DNA of 64,000 bases from Fimbriiglobus sp043745465 (GCA_043745465.1 JAYTSV010000072.1:10934-74933); one strand, 5' to 3'. Positions 25,671-35,034 are shown, counted from the first letter of the stretch. Translations and numbers: made by a program. The notes: generated by a model from the letters alone, not told the origin.

Positions 25671-26603
25671 GTGCTCAACGCTTTTCTCGCGCTCGTCGTC
25701 TTCTCGTTCCAGCGGCAGCGGCAGGTCCGCCAGATGGCGTGGGTCGCGGGCGGGCTGCTCGCCCTGCTCACGGTCACCGTCGCGGTGATGACGCACGGGC
25801 CGTCCGGGTGGGGGTTCGAGAACCGCTACTCGGGGCGGTACGGCACCGAGGTGCGCAACATTCCCGCGCTCGTGGACTTGATCCAGATGACGCCGAACAC
25901 CAGCGAGGGGTCGGCGCTCACGATGACAATTTACGCGCCGTTCCGGGCGGTGCTGGCCGACCCGAAGTTCCTCGACGACTGGGCGTTCCTGAACTTCTCG
26001 CGGTGGGTCGTGTTCACGATGCACCTCGGCTTCGTCATGCCGCTGTTCACGCTCGCCTACGGGTCGGCCGGGATGGGGGCGGAGCGGGAGAGCCGGACGC
26101 TCATCTGGCTGCTCACCCGGCCGCTGCCGCGCTGGGCCATCTACCTGGCCAAGTTCCTCGGCGGGCTGCCGTGGTGCCTGGCGGCGTCCGGCGGCGGGTT
26201 CGTCGTGCTGTGCCTGGCCGGCGGGTCGCTGGGCCTGCGCGCCCTGGCCGCGTACTGGCCGGCGGTGGTCGCGGGGACGGTCGGGTTCGCGGCGCTGTTC
26301 CACTTGCTCGGCGCGGTGTTCCGCCGGCCGGCCGTGGTCGGCCTGGTGTACATCTTCTTCTTCGAGATGCTCGTGGCCAACCTGCCGGGCAGTTTGAAGC
26401 AGCTCAGCCTGAACTACTACACGCGGTCGCTTCTCTATAATGAGGCGACCGCCGCGCTGACGGTGGTCAGCCCCGAGAGCCTCGACGTGTACGCCCCGGC
26501 GAGCGGGTTGATCGCGTGGGCGACGATCCTGACCGCGGCGGTCGTTTTCACCGCGGTGGGCATGTGGCTGTTCACCCGGCAGGAACCGCAGGACGAGACG
26601 TGA
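25671..26603 (+). CDS. ABC-2 type transporter permease
   Basis: 310 residues from GTG 25671 with GGAGGG at 25660-25665. Six membrane segments are visible; between the first two is a soluble loop of about 90 residues (residues 40-120), as in ABC-2/NatB-like permeases. GMGAERESRTLIWLLTRPLP is the conserved cytoplasmic coupling-helix region. The ATPase subunit is not adjacent and must be elsewhere. The stop overlaps the next start by one base (TGATG), so it is co-translated with a cytidylate-kinase-like gene although no functional link is obvious. Confidence 0.8.
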   Translation: MLNAFLALVVFSFQRQRQVRQMAWVAGGLLALLTVTVAVMTHGPSGWGFENRYSGRYGTEVRNIPALVDLIQMTPNTSEGSALTMTIYAPFRAVLADPKFLDDWAFLNFSRWVVFTMHLGFVMPLFTLAYGSAGMGAERESRTLIWLLTRPLPRWAIYLAKFLGGLPWCLAASGGGFVVLCLAGGSLGLRALAAYWPAVVAGTVGFAALFHLLGAVFRRPAVVGLVYIFFFEMLVANLPGSLKQLSLNYYTRSLLYNEATAALTVVSPESLDVYAPASGLIAWATILTAAVVFTAVGMWLFTRQEPQDET

Positions 26604-27310
26604 TGCCCCCCCCGCCGCACTTGCCGCCCGACCCGCCGGCCGACGCCGCGCCGCTGCACGGCTACCGCGGCACCGACACGCCGGCCCCGGTGCTGGAGCG
26701 GCCGCAGGCGGTGACGGTGGCCGTCAGCCGGGAGGCCGGGGCGCGGGGGGTGGGCGTCGCCACGGCCGTCGCCGCGCGGCTCGGCTGGCCGGTCTACCCG
26801 CAGGACGCCCTCGACGCCCTGGCCCACGACGCCGACGCCCGCGCGGAACTCCTGCGCGACATGCCGGCGGCCGCGGTCCAGTGGGCCGACCTGGAAACGG
26901 CGAGGCTGCTGGTCGGCCGCAAGCTCGCCCCGGACCACCCCGCCGCAGCCGTCGCCCGGCTGATCTTCGCGCTGGCCGCCAAGGGGGAGTGCGTCCTCGT
27001 CGGCCGGGGCGCGGGCTTCCTGCTGCCGCGGGCGACGACGGTCCACGTCCGCGTCGTCGCCCCGTTCGACGACCGCGCGGGCTACCTCGGCCAACTGCTC
27101 CGGCTGACCGCCGACGAGGGGGCCAAGGAGGTCATCCAGCGCGACCGCCGGCGGGCCGAGGTGATCGCCGAACTCAGCGACCGCGCCGTCCACGATCCTG
27201 CCAGTTACGACGCCATGTTGAACTCCGCCCGCCTGCCGGACGCGCTGATCGCCGAAGTCGTCGCCGGCCTCGTCCGGGCCAAGCAGCGGCCGCCCGGCGA
27301 CCCGCAATGA
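26603..27310 (+). CDS. Cytidylate kinase-like family protein
   Basis: 235 residues from ATG 26603, after a Pro-rich N-terminal 35 residues. The nucleotide-binding loop is SREAGARGVGVA (residues 42-53), in place of the SRxxGSGG of the cytidylate kinase-like family. VGRGAGFLLP and VRVVAPFDDR (lid region) also match that family. True Cmk enzymes are typically similar in length, but this protein lacks their full GPxGxGKS loop, so NMP kinase activity is uncertain. The next gene overlaps its stop as ATGA. Confidence 0.75.
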   Translation: MPPPPHLPPDPPADAAPLHGYRGTDTPAPVLERPQAVTVAVSREAGARGVGVATAVAARLGWPVYPQDALDALAHDADARAELLRDMPAAAVQWADLETARLLVGRKLAPDHPAAAVARLIFALAAKGECVLVGRGAGFLLPRATTVHVRVVAPFDDRAGYLGQLLRLTADEGAKEVIQRDRRRAEVIAELSDRAVHDPASYDAMLNSARLPDALIAEVVAGLVRAKQRPPGDPQ

Positions 27311-28059
27311 CCAGTCTCGCCGACTTCCGCCGGGCCTGCGCGGCGGCCCGCCCGCGCTCGGCCGTGGTCCTCGGGTCGGGCCTCGCCGACGCGGCCCACG
27401 CCTTCGCCGCCACGCACACCGTCGCCTACGCCGACATCCCCGGGCTGGCGGCCCCCGGCGTCCCCGGGCACCGCGGCGAACTCGCGCTCGGCACCTGGGC
27501 CGGCGTGCCGGTCCTCGTCTGCTTCGGCCGCGTCCACTTCTACGAGGGCCACCCCTGGGAGCGCGTGACCAAACTGGTCCACCTCGCCGCCGACCTGGGC
27601 GCGACGCGGGCAATCCTCACGAACGCCGCCGGCGGCTTGCACCCGGACCTGAACCCCGGCGACGTGATGCTGATCGCCGGGCAGGTCGAACTCCTCGCGC
27701 CGACGGACTGGCCCGGCCTGGCCGAGCCGCACCGGCTGAGCACGCCGGCCCTGGTGGCGGCGTTGCAAGCCCGGGAGCCGCGGTTGCTCGCCGGGGTGTA
27801 CGCCGGGCTGACCGGGCCGTGCTACGAGACGCCGGCCGAAATCCGCGCACTCGCCGCGTGCGGCATCGACGCCGTCGGCATGTCCACCGTGCGCGAAGCC
27901 CGGGCCGCCGTCGCGCGGGGCCTGGAAGTCGTCGGCCTGTCGTGCATTACCAACAAGGCCGCCGGCCTGGCCCCGGGTACGCTGCACCACGCCGACGTGC
28001 AGGCGACGGCGCGGCTCGCCGTCGGCACGCTCGCCCGGCTGATCGCCGCCGCCCTCTGA
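27307..28059 (+). CDS. Purine nucleoside phosphorylase (PNP-I / MTAP family)
   Basis: 250 residues from ATG 27307, overlapping the upstream stop. Family motifs are all present: VLGSGLA near residue 21, GHRG, GRVHFYEGH, TNAAGGL, YETPAEIR, GMSTVREA and an Asn in SCITNKAAG. Trimeric PNPs cleave inosine and guanosine by phosphorolysis in purine salvage; N in ITNKAA (rather than D) fits 6-oxopurines, as judged by analogy. Slightly shorter than the usual 270 residues. Cytoplasmic. Confidence 0.92.
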   Translation: MTSLADFRRACAAARPRSAVVLGSGLADAAHAFAATHTVAYADIPGLAAPGVPGHRGELALGTWAGVPVLVCFGRVHFYEGHPWERVTKLVHLAADLGATRAILTNAAGGLHPDLNPGDVMLIAGQVELLAPTDWPGLAEPHRLSTPALVAALQAREPRLLAGVYAGLTGPCYETPAEIRALAACGIDAVGMSTVREARAAVARGLEVVGLSCITNKAAGLAPGTLHHADVQATARLAVGTLARLIAAAL

Positions 28060-28085
28060 CCGGCCGCCGGCACCGTCGCTAGAAT
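28057..28085 (+). promoter_or_regulatory. Candidate sigma70-type promoter
   Basis: CTGACC, 17 bp, TAGAAT (28080-28085), 39 nt before ATG 28125 of the UDP-glucuronate decarboxylase gene. The -35 matches 4 of 6 consensus bases. Confidence 0.45.
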
Positions 28086-28124
28086 CGCCCCGTCTCAATT
28101 ATTTATCGTTGCGGGAGTGGACCC

Positions 28125-29054
28125 ATGCGGACCCTGATTACCGGCGGGGCGGGCTTCGTCGGCTCCCACCTGTGCGAGCGCTTCCTGGCCGAAGGCCACG
28201 AGGTGATCTGCGTCGATAACTTCATCACCGGCCGGCCGGTCAACATCCAGCACCTGCGGGCCAACCCGAAGTTCCGCGTCATCGTCCACGACGCCTCGCA
28301 GCCGCTGTTCGTCGATGGCTTACTGGACAACGTGCTGCACTTCGCCTCGCCCGCCAGTCCCATCGACTACGTCAAGTCGAGCATCCAGACGCTCAAGATC
28401 GGCTCCCTCGGCACGCACGTCGCGCTCGGCATCGCCAAGGCCCACGGGGCTCGCTTCCTGCTGGCGAGTACCAGCGAAGTCTACGGCGACCCGGTCGTCC
28501 ACCCGCAGACGGAGAGCTACTGGGGCAACGTCAACCCGGTCGGCGAGCGGAGCATGTACGACGAGGCCAAGCGGTTCGCCGAGGCGATGACGATGGCCTA
28601 CCACCGCGAGCACGGGGTGAACACGCACATCATCCGCATCTTCAACACCTACGGCCCGCGGATGCGCCTGGACGACGGCCGGGTGCTGCCCAACTTCGTC
28701 GGCCAGGCTCTCCGCGGCGACCCGCTGACGGTGTACGGCGAGGGCCAACAGACGCGCAGCTTCTGCTACGTCCTCGACCTCGTCGAGGGCATTTACCGGC
28801 TGCTGCAAAAGGACTACCCGCACCCGGTGAACGTCGGCAACCCGTCCGAGATCACGATCAAGCAGTTCGCCGACGAGATTTTGAAGCACACCGGCAGCAA
28901 GTCGGCCATCGTCTACCGCCCCCTGCCGCCGGACGACCCCAAGCAGCGCAAGCCCGACATCACCCTGGCCCGCACGCTGCTGGGCTGGGAGCCGAAGATC
29001 GGCCGCGAGGAAGGCCTCAAACTGACCCTCGACTACTTCCGCACGAAGGTGTAG
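28125..29054 (+). CDS. UDP-glucuronate decarboxylase (UDP-xylose synthase, SDR family)
   Basis: 309 residues from ATG 28125. NAD-binding motif GGAGFVG (7-13), then D31-N. The catalytic set STSEVYGDP (S115, E118), Y145 and K149 in RSMYDEAKR is the UXS signature, and NTYGPRMRLDDGRV matches bacterial UXS closely. It converts UDP-glucuronate to UDP-xylose plus CO2 through a UDP-4-keto intermediate. Xylose-containing surface glycan is implied; other polysaccharide genes are at 1-9633 and 44007. It has its own candidate promoter. Confidence 0.93.
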   Translation: MRTLITGGAGFVGSHLCERFLAEGHEVICVDNFITGRPVNIQHLRANPKFRVIVHDASQPLFVDGLLDNVLHFASPASPIDYVKSSIQTLKIGSLGTHVALGIAKAHGARFLLASTSEVYGDPVVHPQTESYWGNVNPVGERSMYDEAKRFAEAMTMAYHREHGVNTHIIRIFNTYGPRMRLDDGRVLPNFVGQALRGDPLTVYGEGQQTRSFCYVLDLVEGIYRLLQKDYPHPVNVGNPSEITIKQFADEILKHTGSKSAIVYRPLPPDDPKQRKPDITLARTLLGWEPKIGREEGLKLTLDYFRTKV

Positions 29055-29060
29055 CGGCCG

Positions 29061-30338
29061 TCAGGCCGCCAACAATTCGCCACGGCGTTCGGCGATTCCG
29101 AACTGCCGAACGGCGGTCGCCGACTTCTGCGCCCACGCGGAACGGCGGCCGGCTCGGGACATTCGCAACGACGCCGTGAAGATGTCCCGGTTCCGCGCTG
29201 CGTATTCGTTCGTCGGGTCGAGCCGGACGGCCGCCTCGAACCCAGCTAAGACCAAATCCTGTGGGAATGCGAGTTCGCCTTGAGCGATGGCTTTCCACTC
29301 TTCGAGTTTGCTTTTCGCGGTGTCTGACGCGGTCGCGCGGAGTCCGGCTTCGCACGTCAAGCGACACTCCTCAAAACGGCTCGTCGTTACGTAATGGTGG
29401 GCGAGAAAGAGGTACGGCCAAACCACCGGCGATCCGAGCCGCACCGCTGCCTCCAAGTCGGTGATCGCGCGAGGGCTACTGCCGTACTGAAGAATCCCTC
29501 GGGAGACGAGGAGCGTGTCGTTACGCGGGTCCAGTTGAAGGCCCAAGGTGTGGTATTGAATAGCGGCTCCAGCATTCCCCAAGTTCTCGTGACAGAAGCC
29601 GAGTAACCAGATGGTCATAGTTCGAGTTGTCGCGCGACTCGGCGTGTTCAAATCCGCTTCGATTCTCACCAAGTTGCGCTCAAGGACCGGAATCAAATCG
29701 CGGTACACTTTGGCCGCTGCGTCCGCGGCGAGACGAGTTGCGTTGAAGAGAACGTGCGCCGCACGAGCGACGAGGGCGGGCGCGAACGCGCCATCGTCGG
29801 CGAGGATTTGTTGAGACAGCTTGCCCGCCGCCTCCAGGTCGGACTCGTTCAAAGCGTGGAGGTACATCGCGCGGCAGGTGACGTTCTCGGGGTCACACTC
29901 CGAGGCGTGACGGAAGAACGCCGTGGCGATGTGTGGGTGCCCAGACTCCTGCCAGATTGAACCGCGCAGAAAGCTCAGGATCGCCGGGGCAAGGGACTCT
30001 TGGACCTGACGTAACAGGAGTAGTCCCCGGTCCCACTCCCGATTCTGACGCGCGACAATGGCATCGGCGAGCTGCTGCTGAGCTTCGAGGTTTAACACCT
30101 TCGATGTCGCTGGATTCGGGGGATCGCCGATCGAGTACAAGTCCTCCGAAAGCCACTGCGCCCGATCGCGCTCGGTCGGGGTCAACACTTTGTAAGGCGC
30201 GTCCAAAGAGTCACGAATCGATTCGGCCTCCGGCGACTCGTCCGTGCCGGCCCTGATCATGTCGTGGATGGCCACAAGCCCCCTGGCGACATGCCCGAAA
30301 CTCTTGCTGCCGAATGGTGGGTGCAGGGTCATGATCAC
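29061..30338 (-). CDS. TPR-repeat protein
   Basis: 425 residues from ATG 30338, overlapping the upstream Tse2-like gene's stop (ATGA). From about residue 80 on, helical repeats of TPR type are visible (for example WLLGFCHENLGNAGAAIQYH, LFLAHHYVTTSRFEECRLTC and FEAAVRLDPTNEYAARNRDI). No signal peptide, membrane span or catalytic motif. It probably binds a protein partner in the cytoplasm; with its coupled neighbour this may be a toxin-like partner. The stop lies 6 bp from the end of the convergent decarboxylase gene. Confidence 0.8.
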   Translation of the reverse strand: MIMTLHPPFGSKSFGHVARGLVAIHDMIRAGTDESPEAESIRDSLDAPYKVLTPTERDRAQWLSEDLYSIGDPPNPATSKVLNLEAQQQLADAIVARQNREWDRGLLLLRQVQESLAPAILSFLRGSIWQESGHPHIATAFFRHASECDPENVTCRAMYLHALNESDLEAAGKLSQQILADDGAFAPALVARAAHVLFNATRLAADAAAKVYRDLIPVLERNLVRIEADLNTPSRATTRTMTIWLLGFCHENLGNAGAAIQYHTLGLQLDPRNDTLLVSRGILQYGSSPRAITDLEAAVRLGSPVVWPYLFLAHHYVTTSRFEECRLTCEAGLRATASDTAKSKLEEWKAIAQGELAFPQDLVLAGFEAAVRLDPTNEYAARNRDIFTASLRMSRAGRRSAWAQKSATAVRQFGIAERRGELLAA

Positions 30339-30793
30339 GTCTCGTCAATCTGCCAGGCGGCGCGAGTCGTCGCCAAGTCGGTCTGGTATTGAGTGATCGG
30401 CACAACCAGCAAAGGGGCAACGACGCCATGTTTGACCGGGTCAAGATCGCTGTCCGGGACCAACTCCAACCCGTCCGCTACGATGCCGCGCAAGAATGGG
30501 CCGGCTCCCAACGTAAAGCACGCGGTGCTATTCGGGCCGAGCGCCCCAGGCCGGATCGAGCGAAGTCGCTTCGGGATTCGCGTGTCGTCGAGAACCCGCC
30601 ACCCCGGAGCGACGGACATCCCGGCCCCGTCGAGAACGACTTCGCCGGCCGGATCGACCGCGACATCGATCCCCGGGCGAACGCCGAGTTCCGAGGAACT
30701 GGTCGATCCCACGACCGGTAGGTCGTTTTCGGGGTCTCGCCTCATTGCGCGGTAAACCTTGGGCGACTGAACAAGTCCTGCCGGCAATCTCAT
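30335..30793 (-). CDS. Small Tse2-like (ADP-ribosyltransferase-toxin-like) protein
   Basis: 152 residues from ATG 30793. The pattern VYRAM at residues 13-17, GVRPGIDVAVDPAGEV, a GMSVAP motif and a C-terminal HGVVAPLL...TTRAAW segment resembles small bacterial proteins assigned to the Tse2 ADP-ribosyltransferase family; the similarity is recalled, not searched. Tse2 is a type VI secretion toxin that acts in the cytoplasm. No VgrG, Hcp or immunity gene is near. It is translationally coupled to a TPR gene. Alternatively it is a housekeeping member of an unexplained family. Confidence 0.6.
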   Translation of the reverse strand: MRLPAGLVQSPKVYRAMRRDPENDLPVVGSTSSSELGVRPGIDVAVDPAGEVVLDGAGMSVAPGWRVLDDTRIPKRLRSIRPGALGPNSTACFTLGAGPFLRGIVADGLELVPDSDLDPVKHGVVAPLLVVPITQYQTDLATTRAAWQIDET

Positions 30794-30935
30794 CGCGAAC
30801 TCTTCCGAACTACTGTATCCGGCGCACTATGCCGATCGAATGACTTTCCGGCGGAACGGCACCGGTAGTCGTGAACAGACTCGCCGGACGAAACGAGCGC
30901 GTCAAGCGAAATGTCGGAGGGCGACCAGCTTACGC

Positions 30936-32777
30936 TCAGTCGTCCAGCAGCTTGGCGAAGTCGAGTTGGTAGCAGGTCGTGTTCGCGTTGCCGGTGAAGA
31001 GTTGCGTGCCGTCGGGGCTGAACGACAGGGACTGGACGGCCACGTCGAACTCGCGGATCGTCAGCAGGCGGCCGCTCAGCACGTCCCAGATGCGGACCGT
31101 CTGGTCGTCCCCGGCGGACACGAGGTAGCTGCCGTCCGGGCTGAACGCCACGGCGTTCACCTTGTCCCCGTGGCCTTCGAGCGTGAACGCCAACTCGTCC
31201 AGGGTCAAGTCCCACAGGTAGACGTGGTCGGTCAGGCCGGCCCCGGCCACGTACCGGCCGCTCGGGTCCACGGCCACGGCGTACACCCCGTGGTCGAACG
31301 TGACCGTCTTCAACTTGGTGTCGAGGTCCCAGACGCACACCGCGCCGTCCCGCTCGCCGGTCGAGAGGTAGTCGATGCCGCCGACGACGACCCGCTTGCC
31401 GTCCGGGTGGAAGGCGACGCCTTCGAGGGTGCAGCCGTCGGCCGCCTCGATGAGGATCAACAGGGCCTCGGTGGCGTGCGTCGTCCACAGCCAGACGAGG
31501 CCGTCGGCCGGGCTGGTGTGCGCGACCAGGTCGGCCCGCGGGTGGACGGCCACCGACCCGATCGGCGGCTTGGTCGCTTCGAGCAGCCGGGGGGTCGGGT
31601 TCGGCTGCGTCAAGTCGTACAGGCGGGTGACGAAGTCGGTGCCGCCGACGGCCAGGCGGGTGCCGTCGGGGGTGGCCGCGACGGAGTACGCCGCCACCGG
31701 GTCGCCGAGGCTGACCGGGTCGCCGGTTTCCACGTCCCAGAGGCGGAAGGTCGGCCCGCCGGTGCTGCCGAGCATGAGCCGGCCGTTCAGGGTGAACGCA
31801 GCCGTGTCGTGCTTGCCCTTGGGGTTCGGCCCGGCGAGCAGCTTGCCCGTCTCGGCGTCCCACAGGTGGACGACGCGGTCCATGCCGGCGCTGGCCAGCT
31901 TGGTCCCGTCCGGGCTGTACGCGAGCGCGCGAATCTCGTCGATGTGGCCGCGCAGGATGTGCCCGACCTTGCCCGTCGTGGCGTCCGCCCACAGGTAAAT
32001 GTCGTGGTCCGAGTCGGCCGTCGCCAGGCGGCGGGCGTCGGTCGGGTGGAAGGCGACGCACGTCACCTGCTCGGCGTGCGAGTTGAGCAGGATCACCGGG
32101 TCGGTCTCGCCCAACCGCCAGACGCGGGCCGACGTGTCCCAGCCGGCGGACACGAACAGCGCGCCGTCCCGGGACCACGACAGGGCCGGGACGCGGTCGG
32201 TGTGGCTCTTGAAGGTGTGCAGTTTGGCCCGGGTTTTCGCGTCCCAGACGGCGACCACGCAGTCCTCCCCGGCCGTGGCCAAGTGCTTGCCGTCGGGCGA
32301 AAGGCTGACCGCCGAGACGGGCTGCGGGTGGGCCGCGAACTTGGCGACCGGCTTGCCCGTGGCGACTTCCCAGACGGTGACGCTGCCGTCGTCGTGCCCG
32401 GCGACGAGGGTGGCGTCGTCCGGCGCGAAGCCGAGGGCCGTCACCCAGGCGGGCGTGGCGATGCGGAGAGCGAGCTTGCCGGTGGCCGTGTCCCAGATCA
32501 GCAAGTCGTCCTTGCCGCTGGCGAGCTTGGTACCGTCGGGCGTGAACTGCCAGATGGTTTCGAGGTCGCTGAGGAAGGCGCGGTGGACGACTTCGCCGGT
32601 CGCCGACCAGTGGTTGAGGACCCCGACTTCGTCCACGGACCACAGGGTACCGTCGGCCGCGAAGGCGATCGCCGCGATGTCCCCTTCGGTGTGGAAGCGC
32701 GGCTCGCCGAAGGTGCGCGTGGCCGGGGCCGGCATCGTCAGGTCTTCGGGGAACTGGTCCGGATCGGGGAGCGTCAT
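30936..32777 (-). CDS. WD40-repeat protein (two-propeller size)
   Basis: 613 residues from ATG 32777. Some 13-14 WD40 blades run through the whole chain, each with the usual GH-to-D spacing and ending near W-D (for example LLIWDTATGKLAL, VWDAKTRAKLHTFKSH, HLWDAETGKLL, VRIWDVLSGRLL). No signal peptide, membrane span or kinase domain; in planctomycetes such propellers are usually fused to Ser/Thr kinases or beta-sandwich domains, but here it is free-standing. It is a protein-interaction scaffold, probably cytoplasmic. Partner unknown. Confidence 0.88.
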   Translation of the reverse strand: MTLPDPDQFPEDLTMPAPATRTFGEPRFHTEGDIAAIAFAADGTLWSVDEVGVLNHWSATGEVVHRAFLSDLETIWQFTPDGTKLASGKDDLLIWDTATGKLALRIATPAWVTALGFAPDDATLVAGHDDGSVTVWEVATGKPVAKFAAHPQPVSAVSLSPDGKHLATAGEDCVVAVWDAKTRAKLHTFKSHTDRVPALSWSRDGALFVSAGWDTSARVWRLGETDPVILLNSHAEQVTCVAFHPTDARRLATADSDHDIYLWADATTGKVGHILRGHIDEIRALAYSPDGTKLASAGMDRVVHLWDAETGKLLAGPNPKGKHDTAAFTLNGRLMLGSTGGPTFRLWDVETGDPVSLGDPVAAYSVAATPDGTRLAVGGTDFVTRLYDLTQPNPTPRLLEATKPPIGSVAVHPRADLVAHTSPADGLVWLWTTHATEALLILIEAADGCTLEGVAFHPDGKRVVVGGIDYLSTGERDGAVCVWDLDTKLKTVTFDHGVYAVAVDPSGRYVAGAGLTDHVYLWDLTLDELAFTLEGHGDKVNAVAFSPDGSYLVSAGDDQTVRIWDVLSGRLLTIREFDVAVQSLSFSPDGTQLFTGNANTTCYQLDFAKLLDD

Positions 32778-33049
32778 GACGATTACCGGAACGGTTGACG
32801 TGGGGGCAATGCGGCGGGACCGCGCTGTCCGAATCCCTAGGTCACGTTTCCGACCGGCGCGGCAAAAATCAGCCGAACGCCCGAAAAGGTTACGAGAAGC
32901 ACCCAAAGTATTGTGGGGAGACGCGGCGATTCCGTTGGGGCGTGAGAAAAGCGGGACGGCCCGGAAAGCGCGAACGACCGTTGGCAGAATCCGCGCCACA
33001 CCGTTCGGTCCGAAGCGGGTCGAGTGAGCCGCGCGGCAGCGGTCGCCGG

Positions 33050-33514
33050 TCAGCCGAGCACCGGCCGGTTCAACTCCGTCCGCCAGGACGCCGGGTCGGG
33101 GTTCGACTCGGGGCCGGCCGCGTAGCACTCCCAGAGATTCGCGGCCGGCGTGTGGCCGTCGGCCACGACTCGCGCGTCGAACTCGCCCCAGGCGGCGGCC
33201 AGGCCTTCGTAAGGCCCGCGGTAGGTCGTCCGCGCGACCCGGGTGGCGGGCAGTCGGCTCGGCTGTACCCGGCCCGCCGGCGCGACCGGCGAGGCGACGG
33301 GCACGCCGACTTCAAAATCGAAGGTGTCGGGGTTCATCTCGAAGTGGTGCGAAAAGACCGGCCCGACGGGGGTCAGACCCTGCGCGGCGACGGCCGCGAA
33401 TACCTCGCCGATGGCCGGTCCCATGACGCGTTGTATCTCGTGCCGCGGGATCGTCAGGCGGATCACGGCGGTGAATTGGGCGACGGACTGCACGATCTGC
33501 GGCGTTTCGAGCAT
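33050..33514 (-). CDS. GyrI-like / AraC effector-binding domain protein
   Basis: 154 residues from ATG 33514 (MLETPQIV). The SHS2-type effector-binding fold is indicated by FTAVIRLTIPRHEIQRVMGPAIGEVFA, FSHHF, VTYRGPYEGLAAAW-like helix and ECYAAGPESNPDPASWRTEL, which is the conserved C-terminal signature of the GyrI-like domain. No DNA-binding domain is attached. These proteins bind small cationic or aromatic ligands, or DNA gyrase in the case of GyrI. It stands alone and diverges from the exporter operon. Ligand unknown. Confidence 0.87.
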   Translation of the reverse strand: MLETPQIVQSVAQFTAVIRLTIPRHEIQRVMGPAIGEVFAAVAAQGLTPVGPVFSHHFEMNPDTFDFEVGVPVASPVAPAGRVQPSRLPATRVARTTYRGPYEGLAAAWGEFDARVVADGHTPAANLWECYAAGPESNPDPASWRTELNRPVLG

Positions 33515-33735
33515 CGGAAGGCTCCGGCGTTGGGGAGGGCGTACCGCTTGGTGTTGTAAGCACCCGGCCCGGATCGGCCGGGGACTCGGGTTCAAACTCC
33601 GGCACGCCCGGCGGTCCGGTCTTGCGAAACCTGGGCAAGCCTGTCAAGGTAGACAGTGCGGCGGTTGACGGAAGCCGGCACGCGGGCACAACAATATCAA
33701 TGCGGAATCCCCGCGGCGGACCGGAGACGTTGCCG

Positions 33736-35034
33736 ATGACCACGACCCTGGACGACCTGCCCACCCGCACGACCGCGGTCCCCAACGTGGCCCCCAGCGC
33801 GTCGGCCAACGGCGCGGCGCACGGCACCATGCTGGACCGCGTCCAGCAACTCCGCCTCGACGGCCAACTCGGGGCGGCCAAGGACGCCCGGCCGCGGAAC
33901 GCCCCGTGGCTGCCCTGGATGCTGGCCGCCGCCCTCGCCCTAGCCTGGGCCGGCATGGGCCTGCGGACCTACCGCAGCCCCGGCTCCGACGGCAATTTCG
34001 CGGCCGCCCCGCCCGGGTCGCCGGCAGGCACCCCCGCCAGCGCGGCGTCGAGTTCAACCCCGGTCGTCGCGCCGGGGGCGGTGCTGATGGCCGTCACGGG
34101 GTACATCGTCCCGGCCGTGTCGGTCGCCGTCAGCCCCATCGACGCGGCCGGCCAGGTGATCGAGTTGAACTTCAAGGAGGGCCAGTTCTACGAGGCCGGC
34201 ACGCCGCTCGCCCGCATCGACCCGACCAACTACCAGTACGCCGCGAACGAGGCCGGCGAGGGCGTCGCGTCCGCCGGGGAGCGGCTGAACGCTGCGATCA
34301 AGCGGCGGGACGAACTCGACCCCAAGTCGGTCCGCCAGATCGAGAAGGACCAGCTCAAGGCCCAGATCAACGAGGCGACGGCCCTCAAAGCCCGGTCCGA
34401 CGACGAACTCCGCCGCATGGAGACGATCCGCAGCAGCGTGTCGGCCAAGGAGTTCGACACGGCCAACAACGACGCCATCGCGGCCAAGTTCCGCCTGCAG
34501 AAGCTCGACATCGACTTGCGCATCCTCGAAGTCGGCCCGCGGCCCGAGAGGATCGCGGCCGCCGACGCGGACGTGGCCGTCGCCCGGTCCGAAGTCAAGT
34601 CGGCCGAGGCCAAGTTGGCGCAGGCCATGTGGCGCGTCCGGAACTGCGTCATCCGCGCGCCGATCTCCGGCACGATCACCGCCAAGGTGGCCGAGAAGGG
34701 CGTGCTCGTCAACCCCCTCGCCTTCTCCGCCGCGGCCGGGTCGGGCGGCATCGGCACCATCGCCGACCTGGCGGACATGGAAGCCGACCTCGAAATCGCC
34801 GAGCGCGAAATCGCCCAGCTCGCCGTCGGCATGGCCTGCTCCGTCAAGGTCAACGCCTACCCGAACCGGGCGTACACCGGCGTCATCGACCGCATCCTGC
34901 CGCAGGCCAACCGGGCCAAGTCGGTCGTCAGCATCCGCGTCAAAATCGCGCTCCTGCCCGGCGAAAAGCCCGGCGCGTACCTCAAGCCCGAGATGGGCGC
35001 GGTCGTCACCTTCCGCGCGGCCGAAGCCAAGTAA
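33736..35034 (+). CDS. HlyD/MacA-like membrane fusion protein
   Basis: 432 residues; ATG 33736 has GGAG about 10 nt upstream, and an in-frame ATG at 33700 is possible. One N-terminal membrane segment (WLPWMLAAALALAWAGMG) anchors it. Then come a lipoyl-like half (NFKEGQFYEAGTPLARIDPTN), a helical hairpin (residues 185-305) and a beta-barrel (IRAPISGTITAKVAEKG). It forms the periplasmic adaptor of the four-gene exporter that follows, probably moving a lipid, peptide or macrolide-like substrate. No outer-membrane TolC gene is adjacent. Confidence 0.88.
   Translation: MTTTLDDLPTRTTAVPNVAPSASANGAAHGTMLDRVQQLRLDGQLGAAKDARPRNAPWLPWMLAAALALAWAGMGLRTYRSPGSDGNFAAAPPGSPAGTPASAASSSTPVVAPGAVLMAVTGYIVPAVSVAVSPIDAAGQVIELNFKEGQFYEAGTPLARIDPTNYQYAANEAGEGVASAGERLNAAIKRRDELDPKSVRQIEKDQLKAQINEATALKARSDDELRRMETIRSSVSAKEFDTANNDAIAAKFRLQKLDIDLRILEVGPRPERIAAADADVAVARSEVKSAEAKLAQAMWRVRNCVIRAPISGTITAKVAEKGVLVNPLAFSAAAGSGGIGTIADLADMEADLEIAEREIAQLAVGMACSVKVNAYPNRAYTGVIDRILPQANRAKSVVSIRVKIALLPGEKPGAYLKPEMGAVVTFRAAEAK

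Noticed and set aside
33537..33609. A functional tRNA gene
   Set aside because: Invariant bases U8, A14, G18-G19 and U33 are absent, and the middle loop has 6 nt.
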